Origin: Pseudomonas brassicacearum
GTDB taxonomy: Bacteria; Pseudomonadota; Gammaproteobacteria; Pseudomonadales; Pseudomonadaceae
Direction: 5' to 3'
Assembly (NCBI RefSeq): GCF_000585995.1
Contig: NZ_CP007410.1
Span: 1,825,430 to 1,889,429, forward strand
DNA length: 64,000 bases
The notes below the pieces were generated by a model. The model made no database searches. It was given only the letters and a program-made list of their open reading frames with translations, and was not told the origin of the DNA. Position numbers and translations under genes: made by a program. Shown one piece after another: positions 25,649 to 34,928 of the stretch (the stretch's first letter is position 1; each line of letters starts with the position of its first letter).

Positions 25649-26791
25649 ATGGTAGTTAAAGTCCTGGTGGTGGACGATTCGGGGTTTTTTCGCCGCCGCG
25701 TCTCGGAAATTCTTTCGGCGGACACGAGTATTCAAGTCGTCGGTACGGCGACCAACGGCAAAGAGGCAATCGATCAAGCGCTGGCGCTCAAGCCAGATGT
25801 GATCACCATGGACTACGAGATGCCGATGATGGATGGCATCACGGCCGTGCGGCATATCATGCAGCGCTGTCCGACCCCCGTATTGATGTTCTCGTCCCTG
25901 ACCCATGAAGGCGCCCGGGTGACCCTCGATGCGCTGGACGCCGGGGCCGTGGATTTCCTGCCGAAGAATTTCGAGGACATTTCGCGCAACCCCGACAAGG
26001 TTCGGCAGTTGCTGTGCGAGAAGGTCCACAGCATTTCCCGCAGCAACCGACGTGTCGGTGCCTACAGCGCGCCTGCGCCTGCGCCGGCTCCTGCGCCCAG
26101 CCCTGCGCCAGCCCCTGCTTCGTCGGGCGGTTTCAATCCAGCACCGGTGCGCAGCGCTCCGGCCCCCGCGCCCGCTCGCCCGGCCCCTGCGCCAGCCGCC
26201 AGCACGTCGTCGCCGGCCCCCAAGCGCAAAGCCTACAAGCTGGTCGCCATTGGTACGTCCACCGGTGGCCCGGTGGCGCTGCAACGGGTCCTCACACAGT
26301 TGCCGGCCAATTTTCCGGCCCCCATCGTGCTGATCCAGCACATGCCCGCGGCCTTCACCAAGGCCTTCGCCGAGCGTCTGGACAAGCTGTGCAACATCAG
26401 CGTCAAGGAAGCCGAGGATGGCGATATCCTGCGTCCGGGCCTGGCATTGCTGGCGCCGGGCGGCAAGCAGATGATGATCGATGGCCGCGGCGCGGTGAAA
26501 ATCCTGCCGGGCGACGAGCGTTTGAACTACAAGCCTTGCGTGGACATTACCTTCGGTTCCGCAGCCAAGTCCTACGGTGACAAAGTTCTGGCGGTGGTGC
26601 TCACCGGCATGGGCGCTGACGGTCGCGAAGGTGCGCGGCTGCTCAAGCAGGGTGGCAGTGCAATCTGGGCCCAGGACGAAGCCAGCTGCGTGATCTACGG
26701 CATGCCGATGGCCATCGTGAAAGCGGACCTCGCCGATGCGGTGTACGGGTTGGACGACATTGGTAGACACCTGGTCGAGGCGTGCCTGTAA
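25649..26791 (+). CDS. cheB: Chemotaxis protein-glutamate methylesterase CheB
   Basis: 380 residues from ATG 25649, preceded by AACGGAG; an in-frame GTG at 25613 is less likely. Receiver domain with Asp55 ([13 protein letters not shown]), a Pro/Ala linker of about 60 residues, then the methylesterase domain with catalytic Ser ([11 protein letters not shown]), His (IQHMPAAFT) and Asp ([10 protein letters not shown]). It resets receptors after CheA phosphorylation. Its stop overlaps the motC start (TAATG). Confidence 0.96.
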   Translation: MVVKVLVVDDSGFFRRRVSEILSADTSIQVVGTATNGKEAIDQALALKPDVITMDYEMPMMDGITAVRHIMQRCPTPVLMFSSLTHEGARVTLDALDAGAVDFLPKNFEDISRNPDKVRQLLCEKVHSISRSNRRVGAYSAPAPAPAPAPSPAPAPASSGGFNPAPVRSAPAPAPARPAPAPAASTSSPAPKRKAYKLVAIGTSTGGPVALQRVLTQLPANFPAPIVLIQHMPAAFTKAFAERLDKLCNISVKEAEDGDILRPGLALLAPGGKQMMIDGRGAVKILPGDERLNYKPCVDITFGSAAKSYGDKVLAVVLTGMGADGREGARLLKQGGSAIWAQDEASCVIYGMPMAIVKADLADAVYGLDDIGRHLVEACL

Positions 26792-27531
26792 TGGATGTGC
26801 TCAGCCTGATCGGCATCGTCATGGCGTTCGTCGCCATCATTGGCGGTAATTATCTGGAAGGCGGTCATCTGGGGGCGTTGGCCAACGGCCCTGCGGCGTT
26901 GATCGTGCTGGGTGGCACCATCGGCGCCGCGTTGCTGCAGTCGCCCATGAGTGCGTTCAAGCGCGCCATGCAAGTGCTGATCTGGATTCTATTCCCACCT
27001 CGCGTGGACTTGGCCGGCGGTATTGATCGGGTGGTGAACTGGAGCCTGACCGCGCGCAAGGAAGGCTTGCTGGGGCTGGAAGGGGTGGCCGATGCCGAAC
27101 CCGACAGTTACTCGCGCAAGGGCCTGCAATTGCTGGTGGACGGTGCCGAGCCAGAAGCCATCCGCAGCATCCTGGAAGTGGATTTTTACACCCAGGAAAG
27201 CCGCGACATCGAAGCGGCCAAAGTTTTCGAAAGCATGGGCGGCTACGCGCCAACCATCGGCATCATCGGTGCGGTGATGGGCTTGATCCATGTGATGGGT
27301 AACCTGGCCGATCCGTCGCAACTGGGCAGCGGTATCGCCGTGGCTTTCGTCGCGACGATCTATGGCGTGGCGAGTGCCAACCTGGTGCTGCTGCCGATCG
27401 CCGCCAAGCTCAAGGCCATCGCGTTGCGCCAGTCGCGTTATCGCGAAATGTTGCTGGAAGGGATCCTGTCGATCGCCGAAGGGGAAAACCCGCGTTCCAT
27501 TGAGTTGAAGCTCCAGGGCTTCATGGACTGA
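26791..27531 (+). CDS. motC: Flagellar stator protein MotC (MotA family)
   Basis: 246 residues, coupled to cheB by TAATG. Four membrane helices with the MotA/TolQ/ExbB domain (APTIGIIGAVMGLIHVMGNL). In P. aeruginosa MotCD is the second stator, needed for swarming and for swimming in viscous media, while MotAB is encoded elsewhere. Position after cheB and before motD identifies it as MotC. Confidence 0.94.
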   Translation: MDVLSLIGIVMAFVAIIGGNYLEGGHLGALANGPAALIVLGGTIGAALLQSPMSAFKRAMQVLIWILFPPRVDLAGGIDRVVNWSLTARKEGLLGLEGVADAEPDSYSRKGLQLLVDGAEPEAIRSILEVDFYTQESRDIEAAKVFESMGGYAPTIGIIGAVMGLIHVMGNLADPSQLGSGIAVAFVATIYGVASANLVLLPIAAKLKAIALRQSRYREMLLEGILSIAEGENPRSIELKLQGFMD

Positions 27532-27546
27532 TGGAGGATATGGAAC

Positions 27547-28431
27547 ATGGCACGTCGCAGGCATCGTGAAGAACACGTCAACCATGAACGCTGGCTCGTT
27601 TCCTACGCCGACTTCATCACGCTGCTGTTCGCTTTTTTCGTGGTCATGTATTCGATTTCGTCGGTCAACGAAGGCAAGTACAAAGTCATTTCCGAGGCGT
27701 TGATCGGGGTTTTCACCGATTCCGACCGAGCCCTCAAGCCCATCCCCATTGGCGATGAGCGGCCCAAGACCACGACGCCGGCCAAGCCGCTGGTCAGGGA
27801 TGCCGAGCAGGTTGATGCCGGTATCGCGGGCGGTAGCGATCCGCTGAAAAGCATCGCCGACGACATCAGCGCGGCGTTCGGCGACCTGATCAGCTCCAAC
27901 CAGATGACGGTGCGCGGCAATGAGTTGTGGGTCGAGATCGAACTCAACTCCAGCCTGTTGTTCGGCAGCGGCGATGCCATGCCCAGCGACATGGCGTTCA
28001 ATATCATCGATAAGGTGGCGGCGATCCTGAAGCCGTTCGACAACCCGATCCATGTCGAAGGCTTCACTGACGACCAACCCATCCGCACCGCGCAGTACCC
28101 GACCAACTGGGAGCTGTCCTCGGCCCGTTCGGCGAGCATCGTGCGCATGTTGGCGATGCAGGGTGTGAACCCCGGTCGCCTGGCGTCGGTGGGCTATGGC
28201 GAGTTCCAGCCGGTGGCTAATAACGCCACGGCCGAGGGGCGTGCGCGAAACCGTCGCGTAGTGCTGGTGGTGTCGCGAAACCTCGATGTGCGTCGCAGCC
28301 TGACCGGTACCGGTACGGCCAATACAAAGCCGGACGCCGCCTTGAAGCGGGCTGGCACACAAACTGCACCGACCTCGGGCAAGTCGCCGGGACGACAGAG
28401 TGCCGTCAATTCTCCGTCACCCGATTTATAA
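27547..28431 (+). CDS. motD: Flagellar stator protein MotD (MotB family)
   Basis: 294 residues. N-terminal basic stretch, then the single stator helix with the proton-binding Asp in WLVSYADFITLLFAFFVVMY, followed by an OmpA-like peptidoglycan-binding domain (HVEGFTDDQPIRT to GYGEFQPVANNATAEGRARN). Partner of MotC. The C-terminal ~30 residues are low complexity. Confidence 0.95.
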   Translation: MARRRHREEHVNHERWLVSYADFITLLFAFFVVMYSISSVNEGKYKVISEALIGVFTDSDRALKPIPIGDERPKTTTPAKPLVRDAEQVDAGIAGGSDPLKSIADDISAAFGDLISSNQMTVRGNELWVEIELNSSLLFGSGDAMPSDMAFNIIDKVAAILKPFDNPIHVEGFTDDQPIRTAQYPTNWELSSARSASIVRMLAMQGVNPGRLASVGYGEFQPVANNATAEGRARNRRVVLVVSRNLDVRRSLTGTGTANTKPDAALKRAGTQTAPTSGKSPGRQSAVNSPSPDL

Positions 28432-28480
28432 CCGAGCTATTTCTCGGTCGAGCCTGTTTCGGCCGGGAGGAACGATCCGA

Positions 28481-29272
28481 ATGAGAGTCTGGGCAGTCGC
28501 CAATCAAAAAGGGGGTGTGGGTAAAACCACCTCTTCCATCGCTTTAGCCGGATTGCTGGCCGAGGCGGGCAAGCGCGTGGTCATGGTCGATCTGGACCCC
28601 CACGGCTCGATGACCAGCTATTTTGGTTACGATCCCGACAGCCTGGAGCACAGCAACTACGACCTGTTCCTGCACAAGGGCGTCGTGCCTGAAGGCCTAC
28701 CGGGGCAATTGCTGTTGTCCACCAGCGACGAGCGGATTTCCCTATTGCCGTCGAGCACTGCCCTGGCCACCCTGGAACGGCAGTCGCCGGGACAGAGCGG
28801 GCTGGGCCTGGTCATCGCCAAGAGTCTGGCGCAGCTGTGGCAGGATTTCGATTACGCGATCATCGACAGCCCGCCGCTGCTCGGTTTGCTGATGGTCAAC
28901 GCCTTGGCGGCCAGCCAGCAACTGGTGATCCCGGTGCAGACCGAGCACCTGGCGGTCAAGGGCCTGGAACGCATGGTCAATACCCTGGCGATGGTCAACC
29001 GCTCGCGCAAGCAATCGCTGGCCTTCAGCATCGTGCCGACCCTTTTCGACCGTCGTACCCAAGCCTCCCTGGGGACCCTGCGCGTGCTGCGGGACATGTA
29101 CCCGGATGACATCTGGCAAGGCTACATTCCCGTCGATACCCGCCTGCGGGACGCCAGTCGCGCCGGTTTGACCCCTTCTCAATTCGACGGCAAAAGCCGT
29201 GGTGTGCTGGCCTACCGGGCGCTGCTCAAGCACCTGCTGGCCCAACAGCTTGTTTCACAGCAGGTGGCTTAA
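28481..29272 (+). CDS. ParA-family ATPase of the chemotaxis array (ParC-like)
   Basis: 263 residues from ATG 28481 with ribosome site GGGAGGAAC. Deviant Walker A NQKGGVGKTTSS (Lys10, Lys15) and Walker B YAIIDSPPLLG. Proteins at this locus are homologues of Vibrio ParC, which directs chemotaxis arrays to the cell pole and shares them between daughter cells; that role is inferred here. It lies between motD and the ParP-like gene. Confidence 0.88.
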   Translation: MRVWAVANQKGGVGKTTSSIALAGLLAEAGKRVVMVDLDPHGSMTSYFGYDPDSLEHSNYDLFLHKGVVPEGLPGQLLLSTSDERISLLPSSTALATLERQSPGQSGLGLVIAKSLAQLWQDFDYAIIDSPPLLGLLMVNALAASQQLVIPVQTEHLAVKGLERMVNTLAMVNRSRKQSLAFSIVPTLFDRRTQASLGTLRVLRDMYPDDIWQGYIPVDTRLRDASRAGLTPSQFDGKSRGVLAYRALLKHLLAQQLVSQQVA

Positions 29273-29368
29273 GGTGACGAGGTTTCCCACAGGCATTGCG
29301 CTTGCTTGCGAGCGCTCAAGTCCTAGCGCATTCATGCCGATAACCTCTTTAAGCGGCGCAGTATTCCT

Positions 29369-30241
29369 ATGAGCCGCCCGATCAAGACAACCTCGCGTCC
29401 GCAAATGGCCTTGCAGTCCTACCTGGACGGGCTGTTGCAGGAAGCGACCGAAGAACTGCCACCGGAACCGAGCGTGATCGAGGCGTTGCCCGAGATCGTT
29501 GAAGCCGAAGGTGTGCTGGATGAATTTCAGGCGGCCGTGCTCGAAGAGCAGGCCCGTGATGCACAGAAGTCTGTGCTGGCCGCGGCGATCGAGGCACCGT
29601 TGAGCAAGCCTCAGGTGGCGGTGATGGAAGTGCCCGCGCCGATCCTGGCGCCGGTCTCGACCGTGGCACCGTTGCTGCAAGGTCTGGTGACGCCGGTGGT
29701 GGAGATCCACCTGCCGCCCAGCAACACGCCGCCGCCGGTGCCGACCGATGACCGGCCTGCCTGGGCCGCCGAACCGTTCGAGTGTTTGTTGTTCGATGTG
29801 GCCGGGTTGACCCTGGCGGTGCCGCTGGTATGCCTGGGATCGATTTATTCCCTGGCCGGGCAGGAATTGACGCCGTTGTTCGGCCAGCCGGAATGGTTCC
29901 TCGGGATCCTGCCGAGCCAGGCCGGCAACCTGAAGGTGCTGGATACCGCGCGATGGGTGATGCCGGACCGTTATCGCGATGATTTTCGCCAGGGCCTGCA
30001 GTACGTGATTTCAGTGCAAGGTTACGAATGGGGTTTGGCGGTGCATCAGGTCAGTCGCTCGTTGCGCCTGGACCCGAACGAGATCAAATGGCGCAGCCAT
30101 CGAGGGCAACGGCCATGGCTGGCCGGTACGGTGATCGAACACATGTGCGCCTTGCTGGACGTGTCCGAGCTGGCCGAGTTGATCGCCAGCGGCGGGGCAA
30201 AACACCTGGGCGGCACCAAGCCGGTCCAGAAACCGAAATAA
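29369..30241 (+). CDS. CheW-domain protein, ParP-like array-positioning protein
   Basis: 290 residues. The N-terminal ~130 residues are acidic then Pro/Val rich and probably unstructured, starting with a short conserved-looking helix (PQMALQSYLDGLLQE). The C-terminal ~150 residues form a CheW-like domain (FECLLFDVAGLTLAVPLVCL). The architecture and location after parA match ParP, which couples CheA arrays to ParC in Vibrio. It may be called CheW2 in other annotations. Confidence 0.82.
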   Translation: MSRPIKTTSRPQMALQSYLDGLLQEATEELPPEPSVIEALPEIVEAEGVLDEFQAAVLEEQARDAQKSVLAAAIEAPLSKPQVAVMEVPAPILAPVSTVAPLLQGLVTPVVEIHLPPSNTPPPVPTDDRPAWAAEPFECLLFDVAGLTLAVPLVCLGSIYSLAGQELTPLFGQPEWFLGILPSQAGNLKVLDTARWVMPDRYRDDFRQGLQYVISVQGYEWGLAVHQVSRSLRLDPNEIKWRSHRGQRPWLAGTVIEHMCALLDVSELAELIASGGAKHLGGTKPVQKPK

Positions 30242-30313
30242 GACAACCGGTGGCGTACAACGTCACGGGACAGAACACACGCCGCCACAGGCGGTTATTC
30301 GAGGGGTCAGGGT

Positions 30314-30799
30314 ATGAATGATAAGGCGTCGTCTCTCAAGGGTTCCGAAGATCCGATTTTGCAATGGGTAACCTTCAAGCTCGATAACGAAACCTACGGC
30401 ATCAACGTGATGCGCGTTCAGGAAGTGCTGCGCTATACCGAGATCGCCCCGGTACCGGGTGCCCCCAGCTACGTGCTGGGCATCATCAACCTGCGTGGTA
30501 ACGTGGTGACGGTGATCGATACTCGCCAGCGTTTTGGCCTGAGCTCCACCGAGGTCAACGACAACACCCGTATCGTGATCATCGAAGCCGACAAGCAAGT
30601 GGTCGGTATCCTCGTCGACAGCGTCGCCGAAGTGGTTTACTTGCGTCAGTCGGAAATCGAAACCGCGCCTAATGTCGGTAACGAAGAGTCGGCGAAGTTC
30701 ATCCAGGGTGTCTGCAACAAGAATAATGAGTTGCTGATCCTGGTTGAATTGGAAAAAATGATGAGCGAAGAAGAGTGGTCGGAACTGGAGAGTATCTGA
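30314..30799 (+). CDS. cheW: Chemotaxis coupling protein CheW
   Basis: 161 residues, one complete CheW domain (QWVTFKLDNETYGINVMRVQ; VLGIINLRGNVVTVIDTRQR). It joins chemoreceptors to CheA. The stop is directly followed by the TTG start of the next gene. Confidence 0.97.
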   Translation: MNDKASSLKGSEDPILQWVTFKLDNETYGINVMRVQEVLRYTEIAPVPGAPSYVLGIINLRGNVVTVIDTRQRFGLSSTEVNDNTRIVIIEADKQVVGILVDSVAEVVYLRQSEIETAPNVGNEESAKFIQGVCNKNNELLILVELEKMMSEEEWSELESI

Positions 30800-31195
30800 T
30801 TGATTCTTGAGGTAGCAGTCATTGTCCTGTTCCTTTTTTGGGCAGGCACGCTGGCGATGTTTGTGACCTACATACGTGGCCAGCGGCAGATCGCCGCTCA
30901 GCAGGCCCAGGGGGATGCGCTGCGCGATCAGCGCATCAGGGACCTGGCCAAACGCGTCGACGATTACCAGAACGGCACCGTGCGCATGGGCGAAGCCATC
31001 CATGAGCTGCGTGCCGTGGTCGCGCCGTTGCCGGACAAACTGGGTCAACTGGAACAGCGTGACCCTTCCACCTTGTCCTTCGCCCAGGCCGCCCGCCTGG
31101 TTGGCATGGGCGCCAGCGTCGACGAACTGACCCAAGCCTGCGGCTTGACCCAGGCCGAGGCGGAGTTGATGAGTAAGTTGCACAAGGGCGGCTAA
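30800..31195 (+). CDS. DUF2802 family membrane-anchored protein
   Basis: 131 residues from a TTG at 30800, immediately after the cheW stop. One N-terminal membrane helix (about residues 3-23), a coiled-coil middle, and a small helical C-terminal domain resembling a helix-turn-helix (SVDELTQACGLTQAEAELMS). DUF2802 genes accompany cheW at the end of Pseudomonas flagellar clusters; their function is not established. No upstream ATG is available. Confidence 0.8.
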   Translation: MILEVAVIVLFLFWAGTLAMFVTYIRGQRQIAAQQAQGDALRDQRIRDLAKRVDDYQNGTVRMGEAIHELRAVVAPLPDKLGQLEQRDPSTLSFAQAARLVGMGASVDELTQACGLTQAEAELMSKLHKGG

Positions 31196-31213
31196 GCGCT
31201 TTTGCCTAAATCC

Positions 31214-31303
31214 AGTGGGAGCGAGCTTGCTCGCGATAGCGGTGTGACAGTCAACGAAGGTGTTGAATGTGCAACCGCCTTCGCGAGCAAGCTCGCTCCC
31301 ACA
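31214..31303. repeat. REPIN after the chemotaxis operon
   Basis: Left arm AGTGGGAGCGAGCTTGCTCG and right arm CGAGCAAGCTCGCTCCCACA, with a 40-base centre. It sits between the end of the DUF2802 gene and the second repeat at 31340. Confidence 0.88.
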
Positions 31304-31339
31304 GGTTTTTCTGGCGAACCAATCTTTTCAGCCCAGCAC

Positions 31340-31435
31340 CTGTGGCGAGGGGATTTATCCCCGCTCGGGTGCGCAGCAGCCGCCTAAAAATGGGGTCGCT
31401 GCGCAACCCAACGGGGATAAATCCCCTCGCCACAG
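31340..31435. repeat. Second-family paired palindromic repeat (GGGATTTATCCCC core)
   Basis: The arms CTGTGGCGAGGGGATTTATC and its complement end in CGCCACAG. Inner parts (GCGCAGCAGC / GCTGCGCA) also pair. It is a different family from the neighbouring REPIN and lies at the convergent junction between the chemotaxis operon and the minus-strand flhB-like gene. Confidence 0.85.
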
Positions 31436-31436
31436 A

Positions 31437-31766
31437 TCAGTAATCGTCGCCGCGGTCGGTCACATCCTTCTCGACACTCGGCGCATTCGGGTCATGCCCC
31501 TGAGGGAATTTGCCCTTGAGGTTCCAGGCGAAGGCGATGATCTCGGCAATCGTGCGGTACAGCTCCTCCGGAATGCTGTCGCCCAATTCCATTCGGGCCA
31601 ACAGCTTCACCAACTCCGCGTTTTCATAGATTGGCACTTCGTTTTCCCGGGCGATCCGCAGGATCTCCTCGGCCAGGGCTTCGTCGCCCTTGGCGGTGAG
31701 GGTCGGGGCGTGGTGGCCGTCGTACTTGAGGGCGATGGCTTGGCGGGCTTGGGTGTCGGTGCTCAT
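31437..31766 (-). CDS. Stand-alone FlhB C-terminal-domain protein
   Basis: 109 residues. It aligns to FlhB immediately after the NPTH cleavage site: AIALKYDGHHAPTLTAKGDE here against AVALKYDPDKGNAPVLLAKG in the FlhB at 14640-15776. It has no membrane segment, no NPTH, and the usual FlhB ending I-P-E-E-L-Y then a Trp-containing helix. It overlaps the upstream FliK-like gene by 4 bases (ATGA), so the two are translated together. Its function is inferred to be in type III export substrate switching; genes of this kind are often annotated as FlhB-like export switch proteins. Confidence 0.87.
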   Translation of the reverse strand: MSTDTQARQAIALKYDGHHAPTLTAKGDEALAEEILRIARENEVPIYENAELVKLLARMELGDSIPEELYRTIAEIIAFAWNLKGKFPQGHDPNAPSVEKDVTDRGDDY

Positions 31767-33334
31767 GCGGTTTCATCCACCCAGCGTTGTTCCAGGCGAG
31801 TCTTGGGGCCTTGGGGCGGGGTGCCGAGGTGGCAGTCCAGGTCGCCGACGTTCAGGCCACAGGTCACGAGGCGTTCACGCAGCGCTGTCAGGTTGCTTTC
31901 GATCAGGCTTGCGGTGTACGGCCGTTCGGCCCACAACTGGCTCGACAGGCTGCCGCTGAGCAGTTGCGCCTGAACCTGCAGCGGCCCCAACGGTTCCATG
32001 TCGAATGCCAGCTCGACCCGCCAGAGTTGCTGCTTCGGCTCGCGTTCTTCCCGGCGTTCGTGTGGCTGCTCCCGGGGCGGGGTTTCCTCGCGCTGGAACT
32101 TGACCTGCAAGGGCACGATGTCCTGCAGGTTACGCATTGGGATTTCCAGTTGCCAGGTGCTCATCAGCCGACCGTCGTCGGTCAGGCCGGTCTGTTCCAG
32201 GCTCGACAGCTGATGGCTTTGCAGGCGCGACACGGCGGCGGCCGCCAGGCGCAGCAGGTGTTCCAGATCGCCTTCTTCGTCCTGGCCTTTCAACAGGCGC
32301 GAGGGCAGGGGGAAACTGGTGGGTTGTGGCTTGGCGCTGACCTGGCCGAGGGTTCCCAGGGCGTTACGCACAAAACTGGGCAGCACCTGGGCCAAGGTGT
32401 TGGCGGCGATGATGGCGGTGAGGTTGGTGGACGCGGGCAGGGCCGGCGTCAGTTGGGCGATCAGTTTCAGCAGGTCGCCTTTCATGTCCGGTGCCGGGCC
32501 CGGCGGCTGCCCAGCCAGCAATTTGCTTTCCAGAAACGCGCCGCTGGCGATCATGGCCTGGGCCAACCCCTTGGGCGTGCTCAGTTGCTGGACATCCGGC
32601 AGGCCCGCCAACAGGCGCGTCACCGCTGCGCGTAGCTCGACGCCGGTTTCGTCGGTGGTCGGCAGGCTTTGCAGGACGGTGATCAGGCTTTCCAGCGAGC
32701 CCTGTCGGCTCATTTGCGTGACCAACTGCTGGCTCACCGCCAACTGCTCCTGGCGGTTGCTCAATGGAATGAATTTCAACGTCTGGGCATCTTGCACCTG
32801 GGCACTCAGCAGCGTGCCGATGCGCAGCGGTTGCGGGCTGTCGATGTCCAGGGTACTGCCGGCCTGGGCGGTGTTGAGCAGACTCACCAACGAGCGATAC
32901 ACCGCCGGCTGCCCCGGCAACTGCGGCAGGGCCTGGCTGGTGAGTACCTTGCCTTGCAACAGGGTGCCGACCGGCAACTGTGCGGTGTCGATCCGGGTCA
33001 GGGTGGCGATGCTGGAAGCGACAGCCTGCTGCACGGTGACAGCCAGGTTGCTGGCGGACGGTTGGGTCACGGCCAGGCTGGTGCCTTGTGGCAACGGCTG
33101 GGTGCTGGTGGCCTGCACGGTGGTCTGGCGGCCGCTCTCCAGGGTGACCTTGAGCAACAGCTGGAAGGTCTGGTCGGCTTGCTTGAGCGACAGCACTTCA
33201 GCCTGGGCGGTCTGGCCGGAGCCGATCAGGCCTTCGACCGGCGTCAGCAGCTTGAGCAGCTCGCCGGTGACTGCGGGCATACGAGTCGTTGCCGTGGCCT
33301 GGGGCAGCGGCGCAATGTTCATGTCGCCTGTCAT
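31763..33334 (-). CDS. Second FliK-like hook-length control domain protein
   Basis: 523 residues from ATG at 33334. Most of the protein is Gln/Leu/Thr rich with repeated short blocks; the C-terminal ~130 residues form a FliK/Flg_hook-type domain (VELAFDMEPLGPLQVQAQLL then LRERLVTCGLNVGDLDCHLG). It differs in sequence from FliK at 8759-10123. It is encoded directly upstream of, and coupled to, the stand-alone FlhB C-domain, an arrangement that mirrors the FliK-FlhB interaction. The role is not established. Confidence 0.82.
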   Translation of the reverse strand: MTGDMNIAPLPQATATTRMPAVTGELLKLLTPVEGLIGSGQTAQAEVLSLKQADQTFQLLLKVTLESGRQTTVQATSTQPLPQGTSLAVTQPSASNLAVTVQQAVASSIATLTRIDTAQLPVGTLLQGKVLTSQALPQLPGQPAVYRSLVSLLNTAQAGSTLDIDSPQPLRIGTLLSAQVQDAQTLKFIPLSNRQEQLAVSQQLVTQMSRQGSLESLITVLQSLPTTDETGVELRAAVTRLLAGLPDVQQLSTPKGLAQAMIASGAFLESKLLAGQPPGPAPDMKGDLLKLIAQLTPALPASTNLTAIIAANTLAQVLPSFVRNALGTLGQVSAKPQPTSFPLPSRLLKGQDEEGDLEHLLRLAAAAVSRLQSHQLSSLEQTGLTDDGRLMSTWQLEIPMRNLQDIVPLQVKFQREETPPREQPHERREEREPKQQLWRVELAFDMEPLGPLQVQAQLLSGSLSSQLWAERPYTASLIESNLTALRERLVTCGLNVGDLDCHLGTPPQGPKTRLEQRWVDETA

Positions 33335-33364
33335 CTACGGTACTAACCTTCGGGAAATAAGCCC

Positions 33365-33393
33365 TCTTTAGAGTAGGGCATCACATGTATAAT
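33365..33393 (+). promoter_or_regulatory. Possible sigma-70 promoter of the ccm operon
   Basis: A perfect -10 element TATAAT at 33388-33393 lies in the 199-base gap between the divergent FliK-like gene and ccmA. The best -35 candidate, TCTTTA at 33365, is poor. The remaining bases to ccmA give a leader of about 135 bases with no evident structure. Confidence 0.45.
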
Positions 33394-33533
33394 GCCGCCC
33401 GTCTTTCCGGGAGTGGCGAAAACCTTGCAATTGTTTGACGCAGCTCTGTGGAACAGGCCGTCAAAGCATCTATGCTGCACCTCTTTAACGGCCGCTGCAC
33501 CGCCGACTTGAACCGTATAAGGCCCGCGATCCC

Positions 33534-34169
33534 TTGACCAGTCCTCTCCTGCAAACCGTTGGCCTCGCTTGTGAGCGAGACTTGCGGCTGCTTTTCGAAA
33601 ATCTCGAATTGAGACTTTCCAGTGGCGATATGGTGCAGATCAGTGGTCCCAACGGCAGCGGCAAGACCAGCCTGTTGCGCCTGGTGGCCGGGTTAATGCA
33701 GCCGACCGCCGGCCAAGTGTTGCTCAATGGCCAGCCCTTGCAGAGCCAGCGCAGCGAACTGGCCCGCAACCTGCTCTGGATCGGTCATGCCGCCGGTATC
33801 AAGGATTTGTTGACCCCCGAAGAAAACCTCAGCTGGCTCTGTGCGCTGCATCGGCCGGTCGGGCGCGAGGCGATCTGGCAGGCGTTGGCGACCGTAGGGT
33901 TGCGTGGTTTCGAAGACGTGCCCTGCCACACTCTGTCCGCCGGTCAGCAGCGCCGCGTGGCCCTGGCCCGGTTGTATCTGGACAGCCCGCCGCTCTGGAT
34001 ACTCGACGAGCCATTTACCGCCCTGGACAAGCAGGGTGTGGCCCAACTTGAAGAACACTTGGCCCGCCACTGCGAAAAGGGCGGTATGGTGCTGTTGACC
34101 ACCCACCACACGCTGGCCCGGATGCCGTCCGGTTATCGCAACATTGATCTGGGGAACTGGGCCGTATGA
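33534..34169 (+). CDS. ccmA: Heme exporter ATP-binding protein CcmA
   Basis: 211 residues from TTG 33534 giving (M)[21 protein letters not shown] ATPase with Walker [10 protein letters not shown], signature [14 protein letters not shown] and Walker [12 protein letters not shown]. With CcmB, C and D it releases heme-loaded CcmE during cytochrome c maturation (system I) at the inner membrane. First gene of the ccm operon, overlapping ccmB by 4 bases. Confidence 0.95.
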   Translation: MTSPLLQTVGLACERDLRLLFENLELRLSSGDMVQISGPNGSGKTSLLRLVAGLMQPTAGQVLLNGQPLQSQRSELARNLLWIGHAAGIKDLLTPEENLSWLCALHRPVGREAIWQALATVGLRGFEDVPCHTLSAGQQRRVALARLYLDSPPLWILDEPFTALDKQGVAQLEEHLARHCEKGGMVLLTTHHTLARMPSGYRNIDLGNWAV

Positions 34170-34834
34170 GTGTGTTTGGCCTGTTGCTTGCCCGCGAGGC
34201 GCGCCTGTTGTTCCGCCGCCCGGCCGAACTGGCCAACCCGCTGGTGTTCTTCGCGATCGTCATTGCGCTGTTCCCGCTGGCGGTCGGTCCTGAGACTCAA
34301 TTGTTGCAAACCTTGTCGCCAGGGTTGGTCTGGGTGGCAGCGCTTTTATCGGTCCTGCTCTCTCTGGACGGGCTTTTCCGCAGTGATTTCGAAGACGGTT
34401 CCCTGGAACAGTGGGTCCTTTCGTCGCACCCCCTGGCCCTTCTGGTTTTGGCCAAGGTACTGGCACACTGGGTTTTCTCCGGACTGGCGCTGGTGCTGCT
34501 CTCGCCACTGCTGGCAATGATGCTGGGATTGCCCGGCGCGTGCATGCCCGTGTTGCTGGTGTCGTTGCTGCTGGGCACGCCGGTGCTGAGCCTGCTCGGT
34601 GCGGTGGGCGCGGCGTTGACGGTGGGATTGAAGCGCGGCGGCCTGTTGCTGGCCCTGCTGATTCTGCCGTTGTATATCCCGGTGTTGATCCTCGGCAGTG
34701 GCGCCTTGCAGGCGGCGCTGCAAGGCATGCCGGCAACCGGTTATCTATTGTGGCTTGGCAGCCTGACCGCCCTGGCGATAACCCTGACACCCTTTGCAAT
34801 AGCCGCTGGCCTGAAGATCAGCGTCGGCGAATAA
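34166..34834 (+). CDS. ccmB: Heme exporter membrane protein CcmB
   Basis: 222 residues, about six membrane helices, membrane partner of CcmA. The conserved stretch [20 protein letters not shown] after the second helix is characteristic. Overlaps ccmA by 4 bases; ccmC starts 94 bases after its stop. Confidence 0.95.
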   Translation: MSVFGLLLAREARLLFRRPAELANPLVFFAIVIALFPLAVGPETQLLQTLSPGLVWVAALLSVLLSLDGLFRSDFEDGSLEQWVLSSHPLALLVLAKVLAHWVFSGLALVLLSPLLAMMLGLPGACMPVLLVSLLLGTPVLSLLGAVGAALTVGLKRGGLLLALLILPLYIPVLILGSGALQAALQGMPATGYLLWLGSLTALAITLTPFAIAAGLKISVGE

Positions 34835-34836
34835 TA

Positions 34837-34917
34837 ATGACGCCTGGTCAAGAATTGACCACTTCTGCGGAAGTAAAGGCAGACCCGGCGGTTCGTGATG
34901 GCGAGCCGCAACCGTGA
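34837..34917 (+). CDS. Possible 26-residue open frame between ccmB and ccmC
   Basis: ATG 34837 to TGA 34917, beginning 2 bases after the ccmB stop. The predicted peptide is polar and acidic with no recognisable feature, and there is no clear ribosome site of its own. It may be only spacer sequence. Confidence 0.12.
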   Translation: MTPGQELTTSAEVKADPAVRDGEPQP

Positions 34918-34928
34918 TGGAAACAGCA

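Noticed and set aside
23402..26770. Very long open frame of 1122 codons on the minus strand opposite cheA and cheB
   Set aside because: It is the antisense shadow of two well-supported conserved genes in high-GC DNA; its translation is His/Arg/Gln rich and matches no family.
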